Source: Seriola aureovittata (Eukaryota > Chordata > Actinopteri > Carangiformes > Carangidae). Taken from it: 64,000 nucleotides of DNA. The position numbers and the translations under genes were made by a program. Below are positions 24,625 to 38,395 of this stretch, piece after piece. The notes below the pieces were generated by a model. It had not been told where the DNA came from and searched no databases. It saw nothing but the letters and a program-made list of their open reading frames with translations. The stretch's first letter is position 1. Each line of letters begins with the position of its first letter. The stretch spans positions 11,959,835-12,023,834 of the forward strand of contig NC_079386.1 of the NCBI RefSeq assembly GCF_021018895.1. Reading direction: 5' to 3'.

Positions 24625-25179
24625 CTGGTAATATGCTTGGGAATTTAATAAGGCTCAGCGCTCCTCAATAATATCACCCGCTTCACAGAGTCCTCTGGGA
24701 AACATGAAATGTGCCGATAAAGGATGATGCCTCCCTCTGACAAACGGGGTGTGCTAAAAGCGCTGTAGGAAAAAAAAAAAAAAAAAACAGCCAAGCGCCG
24801 CCGCTATAGCTAGCACACATGCTAATGTGCCCCAGGCTACACTTTAAAGAATTATTCACTTTCTTCTCCTTATGCTGCGATTCTCCAAACCTCCCCTCTT
24901 TAAGGTCACACACGCTGCATACTTATTCAGACTCCAGCTGAATAGTGTCAGCTTTACTCACACAATTGTTAGTGGACACGGGAGGTGGATTTAAGAGAGC
25001 TCCCCGTTTGTGTTTTCCTTCCTGTCCAGCCATGTTGAATGTGCAAGAAAACCGCGGTAAGATTTGTCACGGCACCACAGCTCTTTGTCTCTGTGAATGA
25101 TAAACTCCACAAAAGAGCGAGACGTAGTTTCCACAGTGAGGGGCGATGATTACTTAAACTGTAGTGCTGGTAAATACGC

Positions 25180-26004
25180 TACATGGCCAAAAGTATGCAG
25201 ACAAGTGAACAAAGTATGTGGACACCCATGTGTGTGATTGAAAAACGTCTTCTTCCAAAAGCATAGACATTAATATACTACTATAACAGCCTCCTCTCTT
25301 TCTGGGGAAGGCTTTTATAGCTGCAGGGATTTGATCCGCAGGAGCATTATAGTGAGGTCGGCCACAAATGCTGGGTACCGCTGTCAATGCTCCAGTTCAT
25401 CACAAAAGGTGTTTGATGGTGTTAAAGTCAGGGGCTCTGCGCAGGTCAGTCAGAGTCTTCCACACCACACTCAGAAAACCCATTTCTGCATTGACCTCGC
25501 TTTGTGCACAGGGTCATTGTCATGCTTAAAGAAAGACAGGGTCTTCCCGAGGAAGCTCACTGTTGTCTAAAATGTTAAAGCATTAATGTTTCCTTTAACT
25601 GGAACTAAGAGGCCTGGTGTTCAATTGAGTAGTAGTCTCATATTCTTAGGCGCATGTTATGAGTTTCCTTGTTTCTTTCTGGCTGGCTGCTCATGGGTGG
25701 GGCTTATCAATGAACCCAGACACCCAGGCGTATTAAGAAATCATTTATAGCAGCATTTGGATTTTCCAGACCAGCTCCAAACGACAAAATGTTTTGACAA
25801 ACTTGAGCTGGCCACTGTTAAGTGTTTCCACTTCAGCTACTGTGTCCAATAATGCCAATTCAGCTTCTTTCATACACTCACGCACACTTTTTTTTAAACC
25901 ATAACCTGGACAGAGAAGCCACTTCTCAGTCTTCCTCTTCACACTATCCAAAACTTCAGAAGAACATAACCATAACCAGCCACGTCCACATACTTTTGGC
26001 TACA
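25180..26004 (-). mobile_element. Decayed Tc1/mariner-type transposon with terminal inverted repeats
   Basis: The left end TACATGGCCAAAAGTATG (25180-25197) is mirrored by CATACTTTTGGCTACA (25989-26004), the classic end of fish Tc1-like elements. The left half (25200-25620) matches the 3' part of a Tc1 transposase read on the minus strand, with fragments such as CSQS-type text and GRPHYNAPADQIPAAIKAFP followed by RKRGGCYS, which correspond to the C-terminal RPDLT...W..IP..M...L..SLPRR...VI region. The right part (25620-25980) is not recognisable as transposase. Frames are broken, so the element is dead. Confidence 0.8.
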
Positions 26005-29000
26005 CACCCATTACATTCGATTTGCGAATTCTCTTGCGTTACTTTTTGCGGCGTTTACCTGGGTTGTATTTAAGCGCAACCCCACTCATGTATGTAAAAC
26101 CCAATGGGTCCATGTTGACACCAACACGACCGAAGAAATGCAGCCCCATGACCTGTCGTGTCCTGTCAAAACGAGCAGAGGAAGACGGCCTCTCGCTCTG
26201 TTGGGTCCTATGACATTTACATACCACACTGTCTGGTAGTGCAGGAGCCACCCTTAGGCTGTACCAAGGCCTCGAATTTAGGACAGGCGCTTTTTTTTTT
26301 TTTTTTTTTTTTCAGTTGCCACCTCTCTTGTCACTACCTCACCGGGACCTGCTCACGCTTGACAAAAAGAACCGCAAACATGTATCCTGCTCCACTGCCA
26401 CCAAAAAAAAAAAAAAAAACGGGTCGCTGGCTTTTTAGACGGGGGACACAAAGCGTGAAAGGGGAAAAAAAACATGGCCCATTTCTCTCTCTCTTCTCAC
26501 TCTCCATCCCTCCCTCCCCTGTTTTCCTATCCGAGCAGACATTGATGTTCACATTCTCTCTTTCATGGCGACTCTGTCTATCAAGGCTCACCTGCTCTTT
26601 TGTTTTCAGTAATCCGCTCTCTCATGCTCGCTCAATCTTTCTTCACCCCCCCATCAATACCTTTTCAATATTTCGTCCCTGTTGTCCCTGTAGTCACTCC
26701 TCCTCCCCCCCCTCTCCTGTTACCCTCACCCACCCTCCCGCCCCCCATTTCTCTCATTATCTGCCTCTGTCTCCGCTGATCGGCCAACGACTCCCTATTG
26801 GCAAATTCATGAGATTGATCTTTCTTTTTTTTTTTTTTTACACAGGTGGGTGGATTTACTAAAAGGCGCACCCCCTCCTCTCTTCTCTCATCCGCGGTAC
26901 ACGGCTCCTACACAGCGTGCTATGTGGCACCCACAGCCCCTGCCTGTAAGACTATGAAGCCCTATCACTTAACATGCACTGGGCTCAACTCCCAGGAGGA
27001 GAGAGAGAGGCTAGGGGAGAGCAGGAGAGGAGGAGAAGAAAGCGGAGTAACGTCTGAGCGGAATACTAATAAAGTGAAGCACTCAAGAAAAAAAAAAAAG
27101 GAGTAAGGAAAAGACAGTGGTAGCGTTCTGGTGCTACAAAATTACCACTTAATTTGATTCGATACTGTAGCATCTTCTATTTTCTATTCTTCCCGTGTTT
27201 GCGTGCATGAACGTGTGCGTCAATTTATGTGAATATGTGTACGACTGTGTGTAAAGTGTGCCCACAGGCATGCAAAGAGTTATAGAATTCTCCACTTAAG
27301 ATATTCATATGCCTTGGGGGACTTTGGGCTTTCCGTTCTTTCTTTTCTTTAATGTCTGCGTGCATGTGAGTGTGTGTTCGCGCCCATATATGTGTGTGTA
27401 AGTTTGGTCGGCTACTGTGAGCACAAAGAGGAAAAGAGAAAAAGAGAGAGAGAGAGAGAGGTTGCATTAGCATGATTAAAAGGACAGTAAGAAATGACTG
27501 CTGTCTCAGAGAAGCCATGTGACTATCACAACAGGATATAGGCCAAGTATATCAAGACACACACACACACACGCACTCCCTGATGATTTGACGTTCCTTC
27601 TTAAAGAGAGATGGAGTAGTGGGAAATGAGCAATGAGGAAGAAGACTGATAAACACACACACACACACACACACAAACTATCAAACATCTTACACAGTAC
27701 ATGGCAACTTTGAGATTTTCCCTCATACATGCATGTTGTGTACAGTATTTTAAGAGGCTGGGTGTGACTGTGTGAGTGTGCGCGTGTTCGTATGCATCAA
27801 GTATTAATGGGCACATGGTCACTGGTGAAGCCTCATTATCACAATTTCTTCTGGGGGAAGAATACAGAATAGAGAGTTTCTTTCATTGCTACAACTGCTG
27901 AGTTGCAGGCAAAGGCGGAATCTAAAAATAGCCTCAAGGTTTCATGTGCTGTAAACCCATTTGTGACTGGGTGGAAGAAGTGGAGAAGTATATTTTCATA
28001 CTGGTTTCGCTCCTTATTATTCAGCCACTATATGGACTATTTCTCTTCATTACAGCTTTTAATCATTTAGCCTAAAATTGCTTGCCGGGAGCCGGGATGT
28101 TCATTGGCTCAGCTTTCAATAATAACCATCCTGAATGGATAAAGTCATTAATTCCTGCCTCTCACTTGGCTAATGCTTCCACATGGCTCTGCAATAAACC
28201 TTTGCTAGCCAAGTGTACTCTTTTCCAATTCCACTCAGAATAAGGAAGAAGCTATAACCTTGTTCATGTTAGCATAGTGGAAAGAACATGTTTCTATCTT
28301 TGCCCATGGCAGCTTTGAGCTGCCTTTCATTAATATTAGAGGCAGAGGAAGAGCGAGTGAGTGAGAGAAGAAGATTCTGCGGTACATTAGCGGCCAGATT
28401 TATTGACGTCTTTGCGCCGTGAATGTGGCAGGTGCTCTTAGGCTACTAGTGAACAGCGGAACTCCTCTCAACTCCTGCCTCTGGAGATAATTTTGGAGAT
28501 AAAACACACGTGCGCGCACACACACACACACACACGCACTGCGTTCTGTCAAGGTTGGTGAGACGTTTGCAGGAACTTTATGAATGTTCTCTGTCTTGTC
28601 AGGGCACAGTGTGCGGCCTCTCACTGACAGCAGGCACAAAATGATGGAGGGCCTGTGCGTGGCGTTGCCAACGGCTGAAAATCACCTGCCGGACCTGTGG
28701 ACAGACCTTGAAAACAGACTTAGACCACTTTTGCAGTCTCCAAGTCATATTTTAAATCTTTCAGACAACTGCGGATGGTCATCTATTAATAGCCGCTTTG
28801 ATACTGAGGTGAACGCAAGGTCACATCATTCAAACTAAGGACATAGAAGAATACACTACCACCTGAGCTACTTGGGCAACACAACCTTAAAAGCGACACC
28901 TTACCAGCAATAATCAAAAGACTCCCTTTTGAAAGTCATTGGAGCTCATGTTATCGGTTATAAGTCAGTGCTGCAAAGCTTTTTGACATTTACTTTCTAT

Positions 29001-32000
29001 TAGTTTGATGGACTGTTGATAGCATCAAATCAGTAATATTTCCCACAATACTTTGGTTACTCTCTTTGGTGCCCATTGCCTGCCTCTTTTAACCCCACCA
29101 TTCCTATCTGTCCTGACACTGACAGCGCAGGTCTACAGGCCCATAAACAAGCTGGTCGTGGCCTTTTAAACCCAACTGCGTAGTACAAAGCACTGTTGGA
29201 TCTCTGTTGTTAAGCCAATGCATGTTTTATGAGACACTTGGAGGTTTATATGGTTTCACCATATGAATCAGCGACATCAGTCCTGCTGAAATGGCAAGAG
29301 CAGACATGAAAATATCAGATTGTTACCAGCAGATGAATGTAATGTATACATGTTCTGGAATAGTGGTGGGTTTCTTACACCGGGGCACCGCAAGATTCAT
29401 TGTTTGGCCCCACCCCGAGCCACAATCAAACCTTTTCACCCCAGCTCATATGTCTCTCCCGGGCCCGCGGCGAGCAGCGAGCTCCATCACTCACCGGATG
29501 GGAACTGATGTATGGAACGACGCATCGGTTCAATACCATTTAATTGTATTAGGCCTAAAGTATGAGATTAGTCTTCAAATCTGTCCAGAAGAAACGGGGA
29601 TGCTGTGCGAGCGCCAGCGGTAGCGTATTAAATTGATGTGAATCCGACACAGTCTAAGGGGAGGAAAAAAGCCGACTCTGGTCTCAGGAGATAATGACTG
29701 CCTGGTTTGTCTCTGCGGGGTCAACCTGACCATTTCAGCGCCGGGGAGGTGTAGTCATTGATGTGTCAAAACTATTTACCCCCCCGTCCCTCCCTCCCTC
29801 ATCACTAAATATTCCATGCAAGTTGATTTTCATCCCCGTACCTTGCTTAAAGCTGACCAAGCTCTGAGACAACTTGTCTGGTATGACGCTTGTGAAATAA
29901 ATTAGAAAAGGGAAGGGGAGAATAAATCACATTTTCATTGGATTTAGTTGTGAGGCAGCCTTGGCGAGAATCAAAGGAATGAGCTTAGGCTATGAAACGT
30001 CATCTATTCTTGGATTGTGTTTGTCCTATATTTTTGGGAGTTTCTGTGTTGCTGCATAGAATAAATAAATAAATATGCTATAGTGTGCTTTTTGAAATGA
30101 TTTTGTGTCGTATGAAAGGCCCGGTCCTCTGTGAAGAAAAAGAGAGGATGACAAGCATTTCTCACCAGTAAGCTCCACAGAGCCAAAGTACACTACTTAA
30201 GGATACATGCTATAGTACATACAGTGCTAGCTCATTTATCTTTCTTTATTTTTGCCTCAATGCATTATATAGGGCGTATTGTGTCATCCTTTAAATTGAC
30301 AGAAACAAAGCGTTTGTGTGGTTTTTTTGGTTTTTCTTTTTTGCATGAGTAGGAGTGCAATGACATACCAACGTGCCAACCAATCTCTCAACACCATGCA
30401 CCACATCATGTCATTCAAACACACACAGAAGCATTCCTGGGTATCCAAATCTCCACCAATAGATTGGAGCTATGGATATCATAGCAAAGAGCAGGGAAAC
30501 CCACCAAATATTTAATACACAACAAACATATCAGCCGCTAACAGCTGAGTATGGATTAGCCCATCTTCCTGAAAGTGAACACATATTTACTGACACAAAC
30601 AAGCTAGGGAGCATATTACAGAGATACACGCTGCTCAGTGCCAGCATATGAATGTGAAATTAGACTATATATATATATATAAGGAGGCGCGAGGATGGCT
30701 GCGGCGGTGGCGGTTTTCGCGGAAAAAGGGAGATTATTGTCATGGTCAAAGCTGACGACAACATTAATGTATTGAGATTTGAAATAAGCGACTGTTCAGA
30801 CTCTCAATGTACAGGGGTCAAAAGGCTCAAGATCTGTTCTGCAACGCAGGAATTAAACCTTTTGCCATCTGTGCCACTGATCTCTCCGCAAAAGATGCTT
30901 CATATTTGTTTTTTCCCCCTCTTCAAACTTTTTTTTTTCTCTCTCTTCGCAGCATTTTGATAGAATAGCACCCGCCACTGGTAAACAAAAAAAAAACAAA
31001 CAAATGGGCTCTGAGCTCATGGATGTAGATGGGTATTGTTTTTTATTGATTTCCATTGGCTGAGGAGCTGGTGACAGGGAGTCTCCACTCATCAGGGCAG
31101 GTTATCGATTAGCTGAGGAGGTAGCAGCAGGGGGTGCGCGAGGGGTCGGGGCGTGCGAGTGGGAAAAAAAAAAAAAAAAAGAGTTGGAATGTGGCCTGTT
31201 GGAAGAGGCGAAGCTGCAGCCGTGATCCCTGACACTGGTAATTAACGTGTTGAAGTGCGGTCAATTTCTCCACTGATGGAAAAGGGCTGTTGCAAAGTCA
31301 ACATTTTGCTTGTATCAGGGAATGGTCTCACATCCACGAGCACTTACAGAATTAATGTATCCCTGCAGAAGTCAATCTACCGCATTAGGCTGCAATGTGC
31401 TGTTCTGGTGCCGGCCGCCATTTATGAATAAAAATACGGCATTTGATGCGCTATCTTGCTGGTGCTAATAATAGCTTTAGCTTTAAATACCTCCTCAAAT
31501 AAATCCCCCGGTACCCACATCCCTCTAGATAAGCATCCTTATGTTGTAGAGGTCTGTGCTTAGAGGACACCAGTGCACTCAGTGTAGGTGAGACAGATGA
31601 CACTTTGAACCCCCCGCAAGGACTGAATCATTACAAGCACCTCCCCGCTAGAAGTGTGGTGGGATCAGCAATATTTCACACTGACAGAAGGACCTGACAG
31701 CAGGCGTCCACACACAAGCCCGACTCCTCTTCTCCCTTTTATTCATTTATTTATCTCCCTTTTCTCCACCCCCCCACCCTTCCCTCCATCCACCTCCCAA
31801 ATATATTTGGGAGTTGCCAGATTGGATCAAAAGCACAGCGAATTCAAAGGTACTCTTTTACATCATAAACTTCTCTACTTGAAGAGGTACGCTTAAAAAA
31901 AAAAAAAAGGAGTGTGTGTGATTAGAAATCTCAAACTCCACAGATTGTCCCGACATTCCTCTTCATGTTTCTAATCAGTAGCTGAATGTAAATGTGTCTT

Positions 32001-35000
32001 TGGCTCCAGCTGGAGTGATAGGACCAGAATCAGTATGTGTCTGCTTAACACCAAAGTGTTTAAAATGCCTGCAGTGTCCCCCCCCCCCCCCCCCACTCCC
32101 CTTTCCTGTCCTCTGACTTTGTTGCTGATGTATATGCAGAACACACAACATTAAGACTCTAGTTCAGCTGATTGAACCCATTTGCTGCAGACTCCTGCGC
32201 GCCCCCCCGCACCCATTAGATAATACCTTATCGCACAACAGTTCGCTTGTACCTCTCTGACATCTCACAAAGAAGATGAGCTCATTTGATCCGAATACTC
32301 CTTCTATCTTGGTGCGTTTCATTCCGGACGCTATTTATTTTTATTTGGGCCAAAGCCTTCTTTTTTTCCCTTCAGGACCCATGAATAGTGCATCACTCTT
32401 TGCTGTGAGCGCTTTTACGAGAAACACAAGGAGCCTTGGAAGTCTGAAGTTTGACTCCGGGGCAAATCTCTTCCCTTGCTCCCCCCCCCCCCCCCCCCCA
32501 GTGCAGACTCTCACCCCTCTTTTTTCCCCGGCACCACAGAAATGAAATGAGTTGGAAATAACGGCTCTGTCTTTGGAGGTGCATCTGAACATTGTAATTC
32601 TCCAAACGATCGAGACGTGTTAGCTTTGGAAGCTACTGACATGGAATGATGTTTGCTGACAGAGACCACACTAAATCTTTTTGGTGGAGTCCCTTTGTTG
32701 CCTTTAAGAAGAGGACACCTCTGCTTGGGTGGCCTAAATTGCTCCCTTGGGGATTAAGGTCCGCATCCCCAGTTGTCTTCCGGGTGTTGTCTTGTCATCT
32801 GCTGATTAGATATCCCAGCTTCTCTCTCATAAAGCTGAAGTTTATCCAATATTTTGCACATTAATTGGAGGATTTCTTTCTCTGTGAGCCGATCGTGGCA
32901 CAAGAACTGGTAGGAACTGGCGAGGTTCCTGAGGAATGAGCTGCCAGATCAATAAGTAAATAAACAATTTCTTTAATTTCTGTTGGTATTAAAACATAAC
33001 TTTAAAATTTGCCAACATTCTCAAACATTCTTCTTCAACAAGAGCTGCTGGAAATTAAGCCTTAACTCATTGCGCACGTACACTCTCCAAAAATGATTCC
33101 ACTATCAGCAACCATGAGCGGTGACTAATACCATTTGCTGGGATCAATTAGGCTGATTGGCTTAGGCTCTGTCTTGGCCAGCCCAGGGGGTTGGCAGTTG
33201 CAGACAAGTTGTCCAATTAAGTGAGCACAAGCACTTGCCAATAATGGCTGAATAATGGGCCTTAAGGGGAGCGTGATTCATCTCCAATGTTAGGCACCAG
33301 GGAAGCAGCCATTGAGTGTGTAAAAACCATAGATTTCTCTTTTTGGATTACAATCGATATCACCCCCGTGGTTTTGACAATGGCCTCGATGAAGGATTAG
33401 ACTGTAAAGATGTTGACGACCTGGGTTGAAGCCAATAGTTTATTTTCAGACCCACTCCCAGAGTGTACAGTCTACAAATGTCAACATCTGCTCTTCAGAA
33501 AAGGTGGATACTATTAGACTTCGGTGAGTATTCGCAAATGATTCGCGAGGAACAGATGCTTGGGGTTTAATGCACTGTGGCATTTAGATGTCGAGGTGTT
33601 AAAGCGCCGCTTCTGACAGGTATGCCCACTTTGAACGTGTAACGCCTGGATGCCGGATAGGAAAACTCTGTGTATGCACACTCTAAAACTTGCTCAAAGG
33701 GTAAATAACTTCCTGTCAAGAAGTTGGAGGCAGTCACTGTTTTTGCATTGCTCCCTTCTTTCTCCCGCTTCCATCTCCGAGTCCAGAATAATAGTCAATA
33801 AGTAGCTGAAAGGCTTTAATTTCTTCTGACATCACATCCAGCGCTCCATCCTCCCTCCTCCTCCCTTTCTCTCTCTCTCTGTATCTCTTTTGTTGATGCG
33901 TCTCATACTGGCAGGTTCCTTAATGTCACATGTAAGCAGCTGTAATTTAATGCTTGCGGGTGTGGCGTCTGACAGTCACATGTTTAATCTCTCCCTGTCG
34001 AATGCTTGTTAGTGCCACCACCTGATCATGATTCAAAAGCCACATTTGAAACAAAAATGGAGGGGGGGGGGGGGCTGTAGAGTGGCTGCCATCTTTGATG
34101 CATTTTCTGATCTTGCTCGTTTTCCATGGGATTTGTTTTGGCACTTTGCTGAAGTCTCTGCTTGGAGATCCTGTGAATTGCCACTCTGTACCACTTGGTT
34201 ACCTCTTTGACTCCGCTCTCTCCATCTCTATTGCAAACCCCCCCCATTTGTTCTTTCTTTTCTTTTCTTGCTCCCTCTCCCCTCCCGTGTGGCTGTCTCT
34301 GACCAACCGTGCTGCACAACGCCAAGCGGTCAGCAACAAAACGGACCGCGTTAACATGGGAATGCACAACTTACACATTTGTGCGAGCACGCCCCCGTTC
34401 CCCCATGCACCCCCCCCACTGTACTGTACTGTGTCAGTACAGCAACAAGCTGGAAATTATAGAAATCCTCTGTGCAGCTTGTAGACACCCCTTCTCTCCA
34501 CTATCTCCCTTTTTTTCTCCCCCCTCCCTCCATCGCTCTCCATCATCCCTGCTATTGCCTCTACCAGACACTCTGTCCTGTCTCCTTGTTCATCCTCCTT
34601 TTGGAACATACTATAATCCCTCTTTCACAAGAGGGTACTTGTTTCTTTATGTACCTACTATATTGGTTGCCAGCAGATAATTGTCTTGAAGACACATTGT
34701 CGTATTAGTTAAGATTTAAAACTCAGACACCGGGGTGAGAGGGAGGCAGGCCGGTGACATGTGCAGCCCGAATCTCATTAGATATATTTGAACATCAGCT
34801 GCTGCATGAGATTTCGCTGACCATAATGCCATGCAGTTACCAGCGGGGCATTATGGGAGAAAAAGCAATTTGCTGCGGCAAGGCTCAATGGCCTCATGAA
34901 TCAAGCCAATATGGACAAGGCGAGAGCAGTTAAGAGACCAGTACACACTGCCTGGAGATTTCACTTAATGCTGCACTGTTACCAAAAAGAAAAAAAGAAA

Positions 35001-38000
35001 AAAAAAGTGTCAACACCCACAAGTTGCACAAGTTGTCGCATTGTCATCTGCAAACAGGTTTCTGCACAACAGGTTTTGGTAGTTTTCGGTCAAACTTTAT
35101 TGAAGTTCCTGTGCAGGTTAATGAGCTTTCGAATAGAGAGATCATCTGTAAACGCTGTTCACGAGGACGTGTGACACAGCAGGAGGATGCACTGGCTTGT
35201 TTGCTTCCAAACAACAACCTGTTGGCTCCGGGCTGTCAACGAGGGCTACGTTAAAACACCTGTCATACCCCACTGCCAATCCCTTCCTGGTAGGTAGCTG
35301 CGCTGCTCAAGCTGCTAATGATAATGACGGCAATCAAAACATTGGCACTAATGCTGTTAATAGCGATCATAGCGCTAATGAGGACGCTACCTGGGAGGCT
35401 GTTTGCTTAAGCTGTTTTCCTGGCTTCACCCTCTGGGACCAGAGAGAGAGAGAGAGAGAGAGGCCCTGATATCCTGTTGCAGCCGTCCCGCGGTGGTCCC
35501 CTGGATGTCCTGAAAGGCCCTCATCAACACCGGCTAACTGCTAATACACACCGCTAATTACAAACAGGGGAAATGAGGTAACATCGAGAGGGCCCCATGG
35601 GGCTGGGATACGCACCCCTGACTGCATTCCCTCCCTGGCGCAACCCCTCATCACCTTCCTCCTGGGAGGTTCACCACAAGTTTCTAAACAGCTATTTTTC
35701 AGGCCTCTAGCTGTTGTGGGGTTTTGCTGAAAAATACACAGGGGTGAGCAAGTAGGAAGGAAATGGCCACGTTGTTACTCTCTCTAGCGCTCAGCCTTTC
35801 TGTGCGGCAATTAAAACCTGAAATATTAGTCTGCAAAATGGCTGCATTAATGATCAATGTGCCAGCAGAGAGGCGAAAGCAAAAAAGACCACAAAAAAAA
35901 AAAGAGAGACAGAAAAGAGCTCTTAAGCTCGTCTATGTTGATAAAAGCTATTTATACACTGTATTCTCTGTCTCCTAACAAAAGTGTGAGGGAGGAAAGG
36001 GGGCGGGGGATTACAATGTAGTGGGACCACCTTTGTAAAGCAAAATCCCATTCCTAATCTGCCAGTATTGATTGGCCATCACAAGCATCCATTTACAAAA
36101 CAGAGGATTGTGTGGGAATCAGGGATTGTTTTTTGGAAGGGGTTGGGGGGTAGGGGGGGTGTACAAGGCAACACAAGGCACTCCCAAATGGCCGACACTG
36201 GATCAAACCAAAGCCAGCTTCACTGAGCCTGTGCAGAAAGAAAATAGAAAAGCGAGGATAATGCTGCTCTGCCTCTCATCTACTGTTTCCACTCGCCACA
36301 AGCATAAGGGAGAGCATAATCGCCAGAGCAAGACAGAGCTAAAAAAGAGAGGAGAAAAAGAAAAAAGAGGGAGAAGGGTGGAAATGAGGCCTCCTGCCTC
36401 CATTTTGGCTTGGATATCTGGCAGTTGCCCTTTAAGAGTGAGAGTCTGCAGGGTCCAATTGGAGACGGGAGCCCAATCCCCTGTTCGGTCATTAAAAGCG
36501 GTTTCTAGAATGGCATCCATCTGCTGCTCCCTCATTACTGCTGTGAGTGATGGTGGTAATGTTCCTAAATACGGTACTGGCGAATTGTCATTGTGACCCT
36601 TGACTCGGGAAGTGGACACAAGCCGGCTAATGATGCCAGAGTGTAGACAGAAGTGAGCTCTGGGCTTGCAACTTGGACCCGATGCAGGTGGCGGCGGCGG
36701 CGGTGGCGGCGTACGCGGTCGCATCATTAAGCTTAAATGACTCGTCCTTTTCGGTGGCGCGCCTTGTCCGGCCGCTGGTCGATTCGTGCGGGGGCCACCT
36801 GCATTAACACGAAGCGGGTTGAACGTCAATCAATGTCTGGTGCCCCCCACCCACCCACCCCCCACCCCACCCCAGACCTGATTCTTTTCTTCGCTGCCTT
36901 TGACAGATGAAAAACTCAAATGTGTGAAATGAGTAATAAAGCGTTGCTAAAGAGCTAAGCTGTGACTCAGCAAACAGCACATTCACAGCACAAAAGCCTT
37001 TTCCACGGCAGCCATTTTGATTTCACATCTACGACGTCAAGTTGAGGCCGGCGTATTTGCTCCTCAACAGAGTGAAAATCTCTCCACTGCTCGGAATTCA
37101 TTTTTTCAGCTTTCCTCTAAACTAGCCCCTCCTGCTTCTGCTTTCCATCCATAACTGCAAACACCCCCCCCCCCAATTAATTACCTGCTTACAGAGGCTC
37201 TGCATTAGGCCTGCCAAGACACCAACAGGCATACAGCACCAGAGAGAGTGAGAGTCATCCATGTTATTTGGGCTTATGAAGAATGCTTTACCACCCCAGA
37301 AACACACACACACACACACAAACAGACACACACACAGAACCATTCCTTGTTTGATTCACACACACAAATGGCGTTGCTTACAAACAACTTCGTATGCATG
37401 CAGCCATGAATCTCAATATGCAAATAGATACGGTAAAACAACACAAACAGGTTTGTACTGTATGTGCATATATACCGCACACACACACACACACACACAC
37501 ATATATTACTCATCACGCCAAGGTGAGATGACCCAGTGTTGAGTGTTTACCTGGAAGAAAGAAGAAATACACAGTACACTAAGGACTAATGAGCTCATTC
37601 TCTGCAGTCCAATCCCCCGAGCATATCGCACACAGATACGTTCACACAAACATGATATGCTAACATGCTAGCCCCCTCCGCCTCCCTCCGCCTCCCTCCA
37701 TCCCTCCCCTGTTGCTTCCCGTTCTCCAACGCCTGTTTCGTCACTTTTGCAATTCCTCCCCGTGCATCTCACTTCTCCTCCTTCATTCTTCATCTGCTTT
37801 TACTTCTCTCCTCCCTGTTTCCTTTCCTCCCTCCCTCCCTCTCTCTTTCTCTCCCTGAGGCATATCCCAGGGAGCCTGACTGATCCAGTGGCTGTGTGTT
37901 TGGAGTGCAGTTGATAGGGCACACGGGTACCTTTGGGCACGACGAAGGGCGACGGATAGAGGCATATGAGGTGAAGGGAAACTGGGAGAGAATGGTTGCG

Positions 38001-38395
38001 ACGATGCAGTTTGTGTGCACACTTAGAGAAGGAAGTTGTGGGTTGTCAGAGGATGAAGCGGAGTGTGTTCACACCATTAGGTGGTGACTTTTTTTTTAAC
38101 TGAAGTTTGGGTGACACCAGTGCAGCTAGAACTCTTGATCCTTAGTTGTTGCCATGTTCTACCCTGGAGCTACACAAATAAAAAAACGAATGAAAAAACG
38201 TTTCCAAATCCCACAGTCAAGGTGACATACTGTCCACCTCTACAAGAAAGATACCAATCTACCAAATATACTGCCAGAGAAGGCTGTAGCCTGCAATATG
38301 GTTTAAATCCTCTATCATGTAATTTATATATGTAATAATATTGTGAGAGAATTGTGGGATAAAATAACTGAATATACTTTCATTGTAAGCCATTT
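26005..38395. other. Intron block, mid region
   Basis: Contains a T-run (26291-26311), CA runs (27653-27675, 28509-28535), GA run (35441-35462), C-runs (32080-32093, 32481-32499) and a CA-rich stretch at 37303-37340 and 37478-37501. Islands that look unique and gene-regulatory-like lie at 28020-28250, 32880-33420, 35300-35560 and 36400-36600. The longest frames here (for example 36203-36829 minus) have no recognisable domain. Confidence 0.55.
28815..28885 (-). repeat. tRNA-derived SINE head, degenerate
   Basis: On the minus strand GTAGCTCAGGTGGTAG (28872-28857) is a good match to a tRNA-like Pol III A box, as in the common teleost SINE head. The B-box region about 45 bp downstream is poorly preserved. 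This is probably a fossil copy. Confidence 0.4.

Larger units (their letters stand above)
20338..25179. other. Intron block between LINE and Tc1 relics
   Basis: Holds a (CA)n at 23017-23054, poly(A) runs, a GA-rich tract near 24520-24625 and otherwise unique-looking sequence. 21880-22140 may be a further interspersed repeat, because it has GCACCTTAAAGAGAC-type text, but this is uncertain. No gene seen. Confidence 0.5.

Noticed and set aside
36203..36829. 208-codon minus-strand open frame
   Set aside because: One of the longest frames (a 234-codon low-complexity plus-strand frame at 26158-26862 and a 212-codon one at 55434-56072 are longer), but a frame this long is expected by chance in 64 kb, it has poly-proline and hydrophobic low-complexity text, no domain, and no splice-site support.
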